This document shows, in pieces, positions 56,196 through 64,000 of a stretch of DNA of 64,000 nucleotides. The DNA lies in NCBI RefSeq assembly GCF_029953635.1, contig NZ_CP124543.1:5559455-5623454 (forward strand), read 5' to 3'. This DNA is from Halotia branconii CENA392 (lineage in GTDB: Bacteria > Cyanobacteriota > Cyanobacteriia > Cyanobacteriales > Nostocaceae). Under the pieces are notes generated by a model. The model was given only the letters and a program-made list of their open reading frames with translations. It ran no database searches and was not told where the DNA came from. Made by a program: the position numbers and the translations under genes. How positions within the stretch are numbered: the stretch's first letter is position 1; every line of letters begins with the position of its first letter.

Positions 56196-57794
56196 ATGAC
56201 CAAAGCACCTGTTGCTCCTGTGGTGCTAGTCATTTTAGACGGATGGGGCTACTGCGAGGACAAGCGAGGAAACGCCATTATTGCTGCTAAGACTCCAATC
56301 ATGGAGAGCTTATGGGCAGCTTATCCTCATACTCTCATCCGCACATCAGGAAAAGCCGTAGGGTTGCCAGAGGGTCAGATGGGTAACTCAGAAGTTGGTC
56401 ATTTGAACATTGGCGCTGGGCGAGTAGTACCGCAAGAATTAGTCCGCATTTCAGATGCAGTTGAAGATGGTTCTATTTTGCAAAACCCAGCACTGGTCAA
56501 AATTTGCCAGGAAGTACGCTCTCGAAATAGCAAGTTACATCTTGTAGGGCTTTGTTCTCAAGGAGGCGTACACTCGCATATTACCCATCTATTCGGATTA
56601 CTGGACTTAGCCAAAGAACAGCAAATTTCAGAAGTTTGTATCCATGCGATTACCGATGGTCGCGACACCGCACCCACTGAGGGCATAAAAGCTATTCAAT
56701 TCCTGCAAAACCATATAGATAAGATCGGAATTGGACGTATTGCCACTCTCAGTGGCCGTTACTACGCGATGGATCGCGATCGCCGCTGGGATCGGATCAA
56801 ACGTGCTTATGACGTGATTACACAAGATGGGGCAGTCGATCATCGCCAAGCTGTAGAAATCTTAGAAGCGTCTTACGCCGAAGGAGTGAAAGATGAATTT
56901 ATTCCCCCAGTCCGAATTGCTCCTGGTGCGGTAGAACCAGGTGATGGGGTAATATTTTTCAACTTCCGCCCAGATCGCGCAAGACAGCTAACTCAAGCTT
57001 TTGTGAGTTCTAACTTTACAGGCTTTGAAAGACAGCAAATTACTCCGCTATCGTTTGCTACCTTTACTCAATATGATCCAGACTTACCTGTAGCTGTAGC
57101 TTTTGAACCACAGAATTTGAATAATATTCTGGGACAAGTAATTGCTAATCACGGTCTGAAGCAGTTTCGCACCGCCGAAACCGAAAAATATGCCCACGTT
57201 ACCTATTTTTTTAACGGTGGTCTGGAAGAACCTTTTGCTGGAGAAGATCGAGAACTCGTAAGTAGTCCAATGGTAGCGACTTACGATAAAGCTCCAGCCA
57301 TGTCAGCAGAAGCAGTCACAGATGTAGCGATCGCAGCTATTCAAAAAGGCATCTATTCTCTGGTAGTAATTAACTATGCTAATCCAGATATGGTAGGGCA
57401 TACTGGTCAAATAGAAGCCACTGTTACAGGAATTGAAACAGTTGATCGCTGTTTAGGTCGCCTACTTACCAGCATTACCAAAGCCGGAGGTACAACAATA
57501 ATTACTGCCGATCACGGCAACGCTGAGTATATGCTAGATAAAGAGGGTAATCCCTGGACGGCACATACTACTAATCCAGTTCCCTTGATTTTAGTGGAAG
57601 GAGAAAAACTAAAAATTCCCGGACATGGTACAAATGTCGAACTACGAAGCGATGGTAAGCTAGCTGATATTGCTCCCACGCTTTTGGATATTTTACAATT
57701 GCCCAAACCGCCAGAAATGACCGGGCGATCGCTCCTCAATTCAGCAGCTTATGATGTGCAACGCACTCGGACTCCAGTGCAAGCTGGGATGTAA
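56196..57794 (+). CDS. gpmI: 2,3-bisphosphoglycerate-independent phosphoglycerate mutase
   Basis: This 532-residue enzyme starts at the ATG at 56196 (MTKAPVAPVVLVILDGWGYC). The upstream part of the open frame (MISSGIIRVLQ...) is not conserved. The catalytic Ser lies in GQMGNSEVGHLNIGAGR. Metal ligands are in ILDGWG, HAITDGRDTAPTEG, ANPDMVGHTGQ and TADHGNAE. The enzyme interconverts 3- and 2-phosphoglycerate in glycolysis and is the manganese-dependent type. secG follows 210 bases later. Confidence 0.95.
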   Translation: MTKAPVAPVVLVILDGWGYCEDKRGNAIIAAKTPIMESLWAAYPHTLIRTSGKAVGLPEGQMGNSEVGHLNIGAGRVVPQELVRISDAVEDGSILQNPALVKICQEVRSRNSKLHLVGLCSQGGVHSHITHLFGLLDLAKEQQISEVCIHAITDGRDTAPTEGIKAIQFLQNHIDKIGIGRIATLSGRYYAMDRDRRWDRIKRAYDVITQDGAVDHRQAVEILEASYAEGVKDEFIPPVRIAPGAVEPGDGVIFFNFRPDRARQLTQAFVSSNFTGFERQQITPLSFATFTQYDPDLPVAVAFEPQNLNNILGQVIANHGLKQFRTAETEKYAHVTYFFNGGLEEPFAGEDRELVSSPMVATYDKAPAMSAEAVTDVAIAAIQKGIYSLVVINYANPDMVGHTGQIEATVTGIETVDRCLGRLLTSITKAGGTTIITADHGNAEYMLDKEGNPWTAHTTNPVPLILVEGEKLKIPGHGTNVELRSDGKLADIAPTLLDILQLPKPPEMTGRSLLNSAAYDVQRTRTPVQAGM

Positions 57795-58004
57795 ATGAAA
57801 AACTCCATCCCAAGAAGATGAAGTTTTAGGGCATAGGGAACTTGTACTGAGCGTAGCCGAAGTATGGGGAATAGGGCATGGGGAAAAATTACCAATGTCC
57901 ATTTCCCCTTCTTGATCAAAAATTTAGGAGTTAAAAAATTAAAAGTTTTCTAACTTCTATACAAACGCTTTGTTTTGAAACTTTTTATAAATGAGATTGC
58001 TACC

Positions 58005-58238
58005 ATGACAGTTACTAATATTGTGCAAGCTACTTGGGCACTTTCCGCCGTTGGTTTGATTATCTTAGTGTTGCTACATAGTCCTAAAGGTGACGGTATT
58101 GGAGCCATTGGGGGACAAGCCCAGTTATTTAGCAGCACCAAGAGCGCAGAAAATACCTTAAATCGAGTCACCTGGGCGCTGACAGTCATTTTTATGGGTT
58201 TAACAGTAGTTTTGAGTGCCGATTGGCTACCTAAGTAA
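58005..58238 (+). CDS. secG: protein translocase subunit SecG
   Basis: The protein has 77 residues from the ATG at 58005 (TVTNIVQATWALSAVGLIIL); the earlier ATG gives an N-terminus not usual in the family. Two membrane spans are present, with the conserved LLHSPKGDGIGAIGGQAQLF loop. It is the small accessory subunit of SecYEG. The pair gpmI-secG is common in cyanobacteria. Confidence 0.95.
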   Translation: MTVTNIVQATWALSAVGLIILVLLHSPKGDGIGAIGGQAQLFSSTKSAENTLNRVTWALTVIFMGLTVVLSADWLPK

Positions 58239-58256
58239 GAATAGGAAATTAGGAAG

Positions 58257-59051
58257 ATGGGGAACAAAATTCGATACCCAAAACCTAACACCCGCAGAAA
58301 TTTAAATATACGACAGTTATTAGCAGTTCTGACCTTAATTATTAGTACAGGACTGCTAATTGCTTTTACTAACTTCCAATCAATTGCTATTTTCACTAAT
58401 AAGCCAGAACATAATCTAGACCTCAACAAGTCCCTAGCTTCCCCAAAACCTCACCCTCTACCACCAAAATTAGTGCATTGGCAAGACAGCACAAACGATG
58501 GTGATTACTTTTCTCAAATCGCAACTACCAAAGTTGGTTATTTAGTCTGGTCGCAATTTCCTATTCGAGTATACGTAGAAACACCACAAGCATTTAATAA
58601 TAAACAAGCTCAAGGTTGGATTAACAGCGTTTTACAAGCTGTACAGGAATGGAATGTTTACTTGCCCTTAATAATAGTCGAACAGCCAGAGGTTGCTGAT
58701 ATTACAATTGTGCGGAAAGCGCCACCTTTACAGACTATCCCAGGTAGCAAAATCACCCGCGCCCGTTCTGCACTAACCACTTACGAGTTATATACCAACA
58801 GCAATCAAATTTTATGCCACAGATTTATAATTTTGCTGAGTCCTAGTCAAACCAATGCATATCTACAAGCAGCCGCCCGCCACGAACTCGGTCATGCTTT
58901 GGGAATTTGGGGTCATAGTCCACTAAAAACCGATGCTTTATATTTTTCCCAGGTTCGCAATTCGCCACCTATTTCTCCTAGAGATATAAATACTCTCAAG
59001 CGAGTTTATCAACAGCCAACCAGTTTAGGGTGGTCTTTATATTTAAATTGA
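58257..59051 (+). CDS. membrane-anchored or secreted zinc metalloprotease
   Basis: The gene encodes 264 residues. The N-terminal hydrophobic helix (about 22-42, LLAVLTLIISTGLLIAF) is a signal anchor. The zinc site HELGHALGIWGH has His209, Glu210, His213 and His220. The third histidine is one position further than in the usual metzincin HExxHxxGxxH, as in archaemetzincins, but no CxxC site follows. The catalytic domain is probably outside the cytoplasm. It begins 18 bases after secG, so it may be co-transcribed. The substrate is unknown. A short repeat of its 3' region lies at 59873-59900. Confidence 0.8.
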   Translation: MGNKIRYPKPNTRRNLNIRQLLAVLTLIISTGLLIAFTNFQSIAIFTNKPEHNLDLNKSLASPKPHPLPPKLVHWQDSTNDGDYFSQIATTKVGYLVWSQFPIRVYVETPQAFNNKQAQGWINSVLQAVQEWNVYLPLIIVEQPEVADITIVRKAPPLQTIPGSKITRARSALTTYELYTNSNQILCHRFIILLSPSQTNAYLQAAARHELGHALGIWGHSPLKTDALYFSQVRNSPPISPRDINTLKRVYQQPTSLGWSLYLN

Positions 59052-59077
59052 TATATCAAGACCATAAAAGTTGTGAT

Positions 59078-59479
59078 TTATATAAATAGACTGGGGTCAA
59101 CTCGAAAAAATTCTCCCAAAGCCTTAGCTTGAGCTTTGCTTATTTTTCGTTTGCCATTCACCACCTCTGAAACAACCCCTTTAGAACCGATAATACCCAC
59201 TAAATCTAATTGTTTAATATCCCTTTGTTTCATTAGAAAAAGCAGTGTAGAATGAGGCTCAGAGGATTTCCCTGGTGAATAATATTCTTGTTCAAACTTT
59301 TCAATTAAAATAATTAGTAACTCATAAAGTTCATTTTGTTCAAGGCTGCGGTTATGGAGATGCATCAATTCTTCTACAATAGCTAAAGCTTTTACATTTT
59401 CTTCCTCATTTCTAATTCGTTTTGGCTGATACTGTAATAATAATTCCTTGTATTTATCTGAATTAAAAGTAAGGGTCAT
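59078..59479 (-). CDS. higA: HigA-type antitoxin, HTH regulator
   Basis: The protein has 133 residues from the ATG at 59479 (MTLTFNSDKYKELL), with AAGGAGGATTG placed ideally upstream. The longer frame to 59500 would put the Shine-Dalgarno inside the coding part. The C-terminal half is a helix-turn-helix (LMKQRDIKQLDLVGIIGSKG, VVSEVVNGKRKISKAQAKAL). It neutralises the toxin encoded by the overlapping upstream gene and should repress the operon by binding an operator. Confidence 0.9.
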   Translation of the reverse strand: MTLTFNSDKYKELLLQYQPKRIRNEEENVKALAIVEELMHLHNRSLEQNELYELLIILIEKFEQEYYSPGKSSEPHSTLLFLMKQRDIKQLDLVGIIGSKGVVSEVVNGKRKISKAQAKALGEFFRVDPSLFI

Positions 59480-59762
59480 TTTTACAATCCTCCTTGTCAT
59501 ATTCAGCGTGGGTAAGTATATATTTGATATAAATCAATTGCTTTTCATAATCTATACTCACAATTAAACGATATTTATTACCCCTAACATTAAAGACAGT
59601 AAAGTTCCCAACTGCTTCTGCTTTTGGAAAAACTGATTGCACAGCAACCAAATTAGACCAATTAGCCTTGCTGGCAACTTTGTACCAATTATCAATAGAA
59701 TTACGGCAATCAGCGTGGTTTTCAGCGTATTCTTTTAAACTTCGGTAGCTGATGACGTGCAT
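59463..59762 (-). CDS. higB: HigB-type toxin (mRNA interferase)
   Basis: This 99-residue toxin of the HigB family reads MHVISYRSLKEYAENHADCR, then FNVRGNKYRLIVSIDYEKQL, then KYILTHAEYDKEDCKNDPYF. RelE-like toxins cleave mRNA on the ribosome. It overlaps higA by 17 bases and comes first in the operon, the usual HigBA order. A 10-bp inverted repeat lies 25 bases upstream of its start. Confidence 0.9.
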   Translation of the reverse strand: MHVISYRSLKEYAENHADCRNSIDNWYKVASKANWSNLVAVQSVFPKAEAVGNFTVFNVRGNKYRLIVSIDYEKQLIYIKYILTHAEYDKEDCKNDPYF

Positions 59763-59786
59763 TGATCATAATTTATCTGCAATTGA

Positions 59787-59811
59787 TTTAGTTCTCATTA
59801 CGAGAACTAAA
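59787..59811. promoter_or_regulatory. inverted repeat, candidate HigA operator
   Basis: TTTAGTTCTC (59787-59796) and GAGAACTAAA (59802-59811) are perfect 10-base arms around ATTAC. It lies 25 bases upstream of the higB start, the expected place for an autorepression operator of the HigBA pair. The role is inferred from position and symmetry. Confidence 0.55.
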
Positions 59812-60013
59812 CTCCAAAAAATAATATCACGAGAAAGGCTGATAAGGTTGTTGAGCGATCGCATTCGTTAGCGCCTATTTCTCCCAGAGATATAAAAACT
59901 ATTGGTGTTTTTTTGTACCTATCTAGTTCTACGATCTTATAAATTTAGCGCCTTGCTCTAGCAGTTTTGACTCTAAAAGAAATGCTACAACCTGATATAA
60001 ATGCTAAAATCCC

Positions 60014-60035
60014 CATATTCTCGATAGAGAATATG
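60014..60035. promoter_or_regulatory. palindrome upstream of sbpA
   Basis: CATATTCTC and GAGAATATG are perfect 9-base arms around GATA. It lies about 100 bases upstream of the sbpA ATG, in operator or promoter range. The core TTCTC-N4-GAGAA resembles the higBA palindrome (TTCTC-N5-GAGAA). Confidence 0.5.
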
Positions 60036-60136
60036 ATGTTTTGTGTTTGTAACTAAAATACTTGCAACTATCCAGTAATATAAATACATATCACTGTATT
60101 CCCATCAACTAACCGTGGATTTAGAGGAGGAAAAGT

Positions 60137-61270
60137 ATGGCTTTGTGGCAACGCTTACTGAGAAGATTACAAGCAAAGCGATTCAGCGTAAATTCGCTTC
60201 AAGGCTTCGTATCACTATTTTTAATAGGAACCGCCTTGAGTGTAGCCTTAGCTGCTTGCTCTGGTGGGAATGTGAGTAATTCTAATTCTGCCGCCCAAAC
60301 CCCAGGAGCTAGTCCTGTGTCGGCTAACAAGCAGAATGTGGAATTAACCTTAGTTTCTTTTGCCGTTACCAAAGCAGCCCACGAAGCCATAATTCCCAAG
60401 TTTGTAGAAAAGTGGAAGCAAGAACACAACCAAACCGTCACCTTTAACCCAAGCTATGGTGGTTCTGGTTCTCAAACTCGTGCTGTCATTGATGGCTTGG
60501 AAGCAGACGTTGTTCACTTGGCACTAGCATTAGACACCCAAAAAATTGAAAAAGCTGGACTGATTCAGCCAGGATGGCAGAAAGAAGTACCTAACGATGG
60601 CATCGTTTCCAAGTCGGTTGCAGCAATAGTTACACGACCAGGAAATCCCAAAGGTGTAAAAACCTGGGCAGACTTAGAAAAAGATCAAGTAAAACTGATT
60701 ACCGCCGACCCCAAAACATCAGGCATTGCTCGTTGGAATTTCTTAGCTCTCTGGAACTCCGTGATTAAAACTGGAGGTAATGAGGCTAAAGCTACCGAAT
60801 TTGTCACTAAAATCTATAACAATGTACCTCTTTTAACAAAAGATGCTCGTGAAGCAACTGATGCGTTTTTCAAACAGGGTCAAGGGGATGTCTTGATTAA
60901 CTATGAAAACGAAATTATCTTTGCTCAACAAAAAGGCCAGAAAATTGATTATGTTATTCCTGATGTCAACATCTCTATCGATAACCCAATCGCAGTAGTA
61001 GATAAGAATGTTGATAAGCATGGTACACGCGAAGTTGCTGAAGCTTTTGTGAAATACCTCTACACTCCAGAAGCACAACAAGAATTTGTCAAGTGGGGAT
61101 TCCGCCCAGTAAATGAGACAGTAATCCAAACAAAAGAAGTTGCCGATAAATATCCCAAAGTTAAAACCTTAAGCACCGTTCAAAACTACGGTGGATGGGA
61201 TGCAGTTCAAAATAAATTCTTCGCTGATGGCGCTCTTTTTGACCAAATTCAAGCTCAAAAGCAACGGTAA
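60137..61270 (+). CDS. sbpA: sulfate ABC transporter binding lipoprotein
   Basis: This 377-residue periplasmic lipoprotein has a signal sequence and a lipobox at Cys41 (SVALAACSGG). The binding domain shows VELTLVSFAVTKAAHEAIIP, SYGGSGSQTRAVIDGLEADV, ITADPKTSGIARWNFLALW and EIIFAQQKGQKIDYVIPDVN, typical of the sulfate/thiosulfate-binding family. A strong GAGGAGG ribosome-binding site precedes the ATG. The permease genes cysT and cysW follow on the same strand. The ATPase gene cysA is not in the window. Confidence 0.95.
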   Translation: MALWQRLLRRLQAKRFSVNSLQGFVSLFLIGTALSVALAACSGGNVSNSNSAAQTPGASPVSANKQNVELTLVSFAVTKAAHEAIIPKFVEKWKQEHNQTVTFNPSYGGSGSQTRAVIDGLEADVVHLALALDTQKIEKAGLIQPGWQKEVPNDGIVSKSVAAIVTRPGNPKGVKTWADLEKDQVKLITADPKTSGIARWNFLALWNSVIKTGGNEAKATEFVTKIYNNVPLLTKDAREATDAFFKQGQGDVLINYENEIIFAQQKGQKIDYVIPDVNISIDNPIAVVDKNVDKHGTREVAEAFVKYLYTPEAQQEFVKWGFRPVNETVIQTKEVADKYPKVKTLSTVQNYGGWDAVQNKFFADGALFDQIQAQKQR

Positions 61271-61369
61271 TCAGTCAACAGTAAATGGTGAGCCAGAGTG
61301 CAGTATTCTCACACGACTGGCTCCTAAATTTGGGCATTAATTTTGAATTTTAAATCGGAGCGAAGCGAC

Positions 61370-62239
61370 GTGACTTTATCATCTCCTGTAGAAGTTAACA
61401 ATAAAACTCCTGCCTGGAAGACTTTTCTCAATCAATTACGGCGGATTCCTTGGACGTGGCGAATTACCTGGGGATATCTGACAGTAATGTTATTTCTTCC
61501 TATTGCTGCTATGTTCTTGAAAGCCAGTACAGAACCCCCGGCAAGGTTTTGGGAAATTGCCACCAGTGATATTGCTCTGGCAACATACAATGTCACTTTT
61601 TTAACATCGTTGGGTGCTGCCTTTCTCAACGGTATTTTTGGGACTCTAATTGCTTGGGTTTTAGTTCGCTACGACTTTCCACTGAAACGCTTGATTGATG
61701 CCACCGTAGATTTACCTTTCGCGCTACCAACTTCAGTTGCAGGGTTAACATTGGCAACAGTTTACAGTAATAACGGCTGGATTGGTTCGTTATTAGAGCC
61801 ACTGGGAATTAAAGTATCTTTTACTCGTTTGGGGGTAGGGGTGGCAATGATATTTATTTCACTACCTTTTGTGGTGAGAACTGTACAACCCGTGCTGCAA
61901 GAAATGGAACATGAAATAGAAGAAGCAGCTTGGAGTTTGGGTGCTTCCCAATGGCAGACCTTTTGGAAGGTGATTTTGCCGCCTTTATTTCCCACAATTT
62001 TGACTGGTGTGGCTTTGGGCTTTTCTCGTGCAGTGGGTGAATATGGCTCAACTGTAATTATCTCTTCTAATACACCTTTTCAAGATTTGATCGCACCTGT
62101 ATTAATTTTTCAACGCTTAGAGCAGTATGACTACTCTGGTGCAACTGTAATCGGCATAGTTCTACTGACAATTTCGTTAGTGTTACTTCTCGCTATTAAT
62201 TTCTTACAAGCATGGGCTAGAAGATATGACAGTCAATGA
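61370..62239 (+). CDS. cysT: sulfate ABC transporter permease CysT
   Basis: The protein has 289 residues from the GTG at 61370, which has CGGAG about 10 bases upstream; the TTG nine codons earlier is less well placed. Six membrane spans are expected. [20 protein letters not shown] and the cytosolic EAA loop [20 protein letters not shown] are visible. It pairs with CysW to form the channel; the cysW start overlaps its end by 14 bases. Confidence 0.95.
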   Translation: MTLSSPVEVNNKTPAWKTFLNQLRRIPWTWRITWGYLTVMLFLPIAAMFLKASTEPPARFWEIATSDIALATYNVTFLTSLGAAFLNGIFGTLIAWVLVRYDFPLKRLIDATVDLPFALPTSVAGLTLATVYSNNGWIGSLLEPLGIKVSFTRLGVGVAMIFISLPFVVRTVQPVLQEMEHEIEEAAWSLGASQWQTFWKVILPPLFPTILTGVALGFSRAVGEYGSTVIISSNTPFQDLIAPVLIFQRLEQYDYSGATVIGIVLLTISLVLLLAINFLQAWARRYDSQ

Positions 62240-63101
62240 GCCAAAATTTCATTCATCTGGATCTAATACAGGTAAAGCCAGCCCAAAACAGCAAAAAAGC
62301 TGGGTTCCCACAGTTTTAATTGGTATAGCGATCGCTTATTTAGTTCTGGTTCAATATATACCTGCACTCAATGTTTTTTTTCAAGCTTTCAGCAGAGGAA
62401 TTGGCCCGTTTTTTTCCAACCTCAGCCGCCCCGCTTTTCTTCATGCAGCTTGGTTGACACTGTTACTAGCATTGATTGCTGTGCCTTTAAATACAGTATT
62501 TGGCTTATGTGCAGCTTGGGCGATCGCTCGTCATAAATTTCCTGGACGCGCAGTAGTTCTGAGTATTATTGATTTACCTTTTTCTATTTCACCCGTAGTT
62601 GCAGGATTAATGCTGGTATTGCTCTACGGTAGGCAAGGATGGTTTGGCCCTTGGCTGCAAGCATACGACATCGAGGTGATCTTTGCCTTTCCGGGTATGG
62701 TACTGGCTACAGCATTTGTCAGTATGCCCTTTGTCGCGCGAGAAGTGATTCCAGTTTTAGAAGAATTTGGCAAAGATCAAGAAGAAGCGGCTAGAACCCT
62801 AGGTGCTAACGATTGGCAAATATTTTGGCGCGTCACTTTACCCAGTATCCGCTGGGGCTTGCTTTATGGCTTAATTTTGACTAACGCCAGAGCAATGGGT
62901 GAATTTGGGGCAGTTTCAGTAGTAGCAGGTAATATTGCTGGCAAAACCCAGAGTTTACCACTGTTCGTAGAGGATGCTTACAAACAATATGAAACTGAAG
63001 CCGCCTTTTCTGCGGCTGTACTCTTGGCAATGCTAGCAGTAGTTACATTAGTGTTGAAGGAGATTCTGGAACGGAAAACCCGTATTAAAGATGTTGAATA
63101 A
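62226..63101 (+). CDS. cysW: sulfate ABC transporter permease CysW
   Basis: The protein has 291 residues. [20 protein letters not shown] and the EAA loop [20 protein letters not shown] mark the second permease subunit. The start overlaps cysT by 14 bases, so the two are probably translated in a coupled way. No cysA follows in the 900 bases left in the window; the next gene is rsfS. Confidence 0.95.
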   Translation: MTVNEPKFHSSGSNTGKASPKQQKSWVPTVLIGIAIAYLVLVQYIPALNVFFQAFSRGIGPFFSNLSRPAFLHAAWLTLLLALIAVPLNTVFGLCAAWAIARHKFPGRAVVLSIIDLPFSISPVVAGLMLVLLYGRQGWFGPWLQAYDIEVIFAFPGMVLATAFVSMPFVAREVIPVLEEFGKDQEEAARTLGANDWQIFWRVTLPSIRWGLLYGLILTNARAMGEFGAVSVVAGNIAGKTQSLPLFVEDAYKQYETEAAFSAAVLLAMLAVVTLVLKEILERKTRIKDVE

Positions 63102-63445
63102 ATTAGGGCATGGGGCATAAGAAGCAGAGGGGCAGGGTGCAGGGCGCAGAGGTGAATTAATAAAATGCCTTGAATTTGTTGTAGTTGTACTTAATATTTA
63201 ATCTTTCTCCCTGCCCTTCTGCTCCCTTGCTAGCCCCTAGTTCCTAGCTCCTTTTCCTTAACTTAGAAGCGCTATATTTAACTATCCGTTTCAAAGCGTT
63301 GTTAATTCGTATTACAATTCAACGCCATAGACACCTATTTTTTTGTTAGTATGCAAAAAAACCCATGTATACAGTTACGGTTCAATTGTTGTTTGTCAGT
63401 AACTGTAAAAAACTGTAACAAAAGGGATAAAGCACCTGAGGTTGA
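63102..63445. other. gap with filler repeats
   Basis: The 344-base gap after cysW has GAAGCAGAGGGGCAGGG-type filler (about 63120-63150) and CTTTCTCCCTGCCCTTCTGC. An AT-rich promoter-like part follows before rsfS, with two AACTGTAA repeats (63402-63418). No gene is seen. Confidence 0.5.
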
Positions 63446-63904
63446 ATGTCTGATTTTTTCCAAGGAAATTTCCCATTAAAATCTGTCTCAGTGATTAAGA
63501 GTGCGCTCAAAAGCCCAGAGGCTGAAACCGAGGTGAGTGGAAATTTAGCTATAACCATAGCCGAAGCTGCATCAGACCGCAAAGCAGGCGAAATTCTAGT
63601 GCTAAAGGTAGCTGACGTATCTTACCTTGCAGATTACTTTGTAATGATGACTGGCTATTCTAAAGCGCAAATCAGGGCGATCGCTGAAGCAATTGAAGCA
63701 AAAGTAGAGAATGAGTGGCATCGTCGTCCTTTACGAATAGAAGGAAAGTCCGAAGGGAGTTGGGTGCTACAAGACTATGGCGACGTGATCGTTCACATCA
63801 TGATGCCAAAAGAACGGGAGTTCTATAATTTAGAAGCGTTCTGGATTCATGCAGAACGTATTTCCCTTCCAGAACCTGATGAGGGTGGGGGTAAACCAAC
63901 ATGA
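63446..63904 (+). CDS. rsfS: ribosomal silencing factor RsfS
   Basis: The protein has 152 residues. The RsfS/Iojap domain covers about 30-140 (KAGEILVLKVADVSYLADYF, VMMTGYSKAQIRAIAEAIEA, GSWVLQDYGDVIVHIM). It binds L14 and blocks subunit joining when nutrients are low. The N-terminal 25 residues are less conserved, and the ATG at 63446 is a reasonable start. The stop overlaps the next gene's ATG by four bases (ATGA). Confidence 0.93.
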   Translation: MSDFFQGNFPLKSVSVIKSALKSPEAETEVSGNLAITIAEAASDRKAGEILVLKVADVSYLADYFVMMTGYSKAQIRAIAEAIEAKVENEWHRRPLRIEGKSEGSWVLQDYGDVIVHIMMPKEREFYNLEAFWIHAERISLPEPDEGGGKPT

Positions 63905-64000
63905 TTAGGTCTTCGGTTTCTAATTGCCCAGTTCCCATAGACCAACAACCACTTAATGAATATGAAGAATTAAAAGCCTCCTGGCTGTTTCGTGATTGCA
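63901..64000 (+). CDS. CGLD27-like (DUF1230) protein, 5' part
   Basis: A partial gene begins with an ATG overlapping the rsfS stop. It reads MIRSSVSNCPVPIDQQPLNE, then YEELKASWLFRDC, and leaves the window. The NCPVP...QQPLNEYEELKxSW motif matches the start of the CGLD27 family of cyanobacteria and plants (a predicted membrane protein, function unclear). The four-base overlap suggests an rsfS operon. Confidence 0.85.
   Translation, partial: MIRSSVSNCPVPIDQQPLNEYEELKASWLFRDC

Larger units (their letters stand above)
59763..60136. other. divergent regulatory region, higBA and sbpA
   Basis: The 374-base gap between higB (minus) and the sulfate-binding gene (plus) contains three items: the inverted repeat at 59787-59811, a 28-base partial copy of the zinc-protease gene at 59873-59900, and a palindrome at 60014-60035. 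It ends with a GAGGAGGAAAAGT ribosome-binding site. No gene is seen. Confidence 0.55.

Noticed and set aside
63102-63445. Missing cysA as evidence of a broken sulfate transporter
   Set aside because: The ATPase gene is often unlinked in cyanobacteria; absence from the window says nothing about the genome.

Overview
The window reads as chromosome of a filamentous, probably heterocystous (Nostocales) cyanobacterium. The evidence is: dense HIP1 octamers (GCGATCGC); ndhN of the photosynthetic NDH-1 complex beside the ribosomal-protein cluster; cyanobacterial families such as DUF1815, DUF3172, CGLD27 and several Uma2 nucleases; and intergenic gaps filled with short tandem heptamers and small palindromic repeats. 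The assignment to Nostocales is an inference from gene content and repeat style.

Positions 1-18.2 kb hold scattered housekeeping and conserved hypothetical genes. They include a DUF1815 tail, an SRPBCC protein, rubredoxin, a BaiN/HI0933-like flavoprotein, a secreted TPR-CHAT protease, a hotdog thioesterase, dxr, a large DUF4082/dimethylformamidase-like protein with a small neighbour, DUF3172 and AMIN-domain proteins, and two CPA2-type cation/proton antiporters, one with a universal-stress tail. Positions 18.2-31.2 kb are the accessory part. It holds a truncated DUF4351 fragment, a 7-repeat CRISPR array with cas2 and a wrecked cas4-cas1 fusion gene, four Uma2 genes, a GDSL esterase, a CPBP protease, an FHA-flavoprotein fusion next to an FHA-zinc-ribbon protein, endonuclease V and ndhN.

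Positions 31.4-50.3 kb are the fused S10-spc-alpha ribosomal cluster, all on the plus strand: rplC-D-W-B, rpsS, rplV, rpsC, rplP, rpmC, rpsQ, rplN-X-E, rpsH, rplF-R, rpsE, rplO, secY, adk, infA, rpmJ, rpsM, rpsK, rpoA, rplQ, truA, rplM, rpsI, rpmE, prfA. rpsN, rpmD and rpsD are absent from their usual slots. Several internal gaps carry inserted repeats, including one that duplicated the start of rpsE.

Positions 50.5-54.2 kb hold a type IIL (MmeI-like) restriction-methyltransferase cut by an in-frame stop, followed by a decayed DUF2887/Rpn nuclease gene. Positions 54.2-64 kb hold an ABC-F ATPase, gpmI, secG, a zinc protease, a HigBA toxin-antitoxin pair with a palindromic candidate operator, the sulfate-uptake genes sbpA-cysT-cysW, rsfS and the start of a CGLD27 gene.

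The most interesting points are the dead adaptation module beside an otherwise regular CRISPR array, a small family of about 106-bp inverted-repeat elements with interchangeable interiors, the rpsE start duplication, the split type IIL enzyme, the FHA-flavoprotein pair, and the shared palindrome core upstream of higBA and of the sulfate operon.
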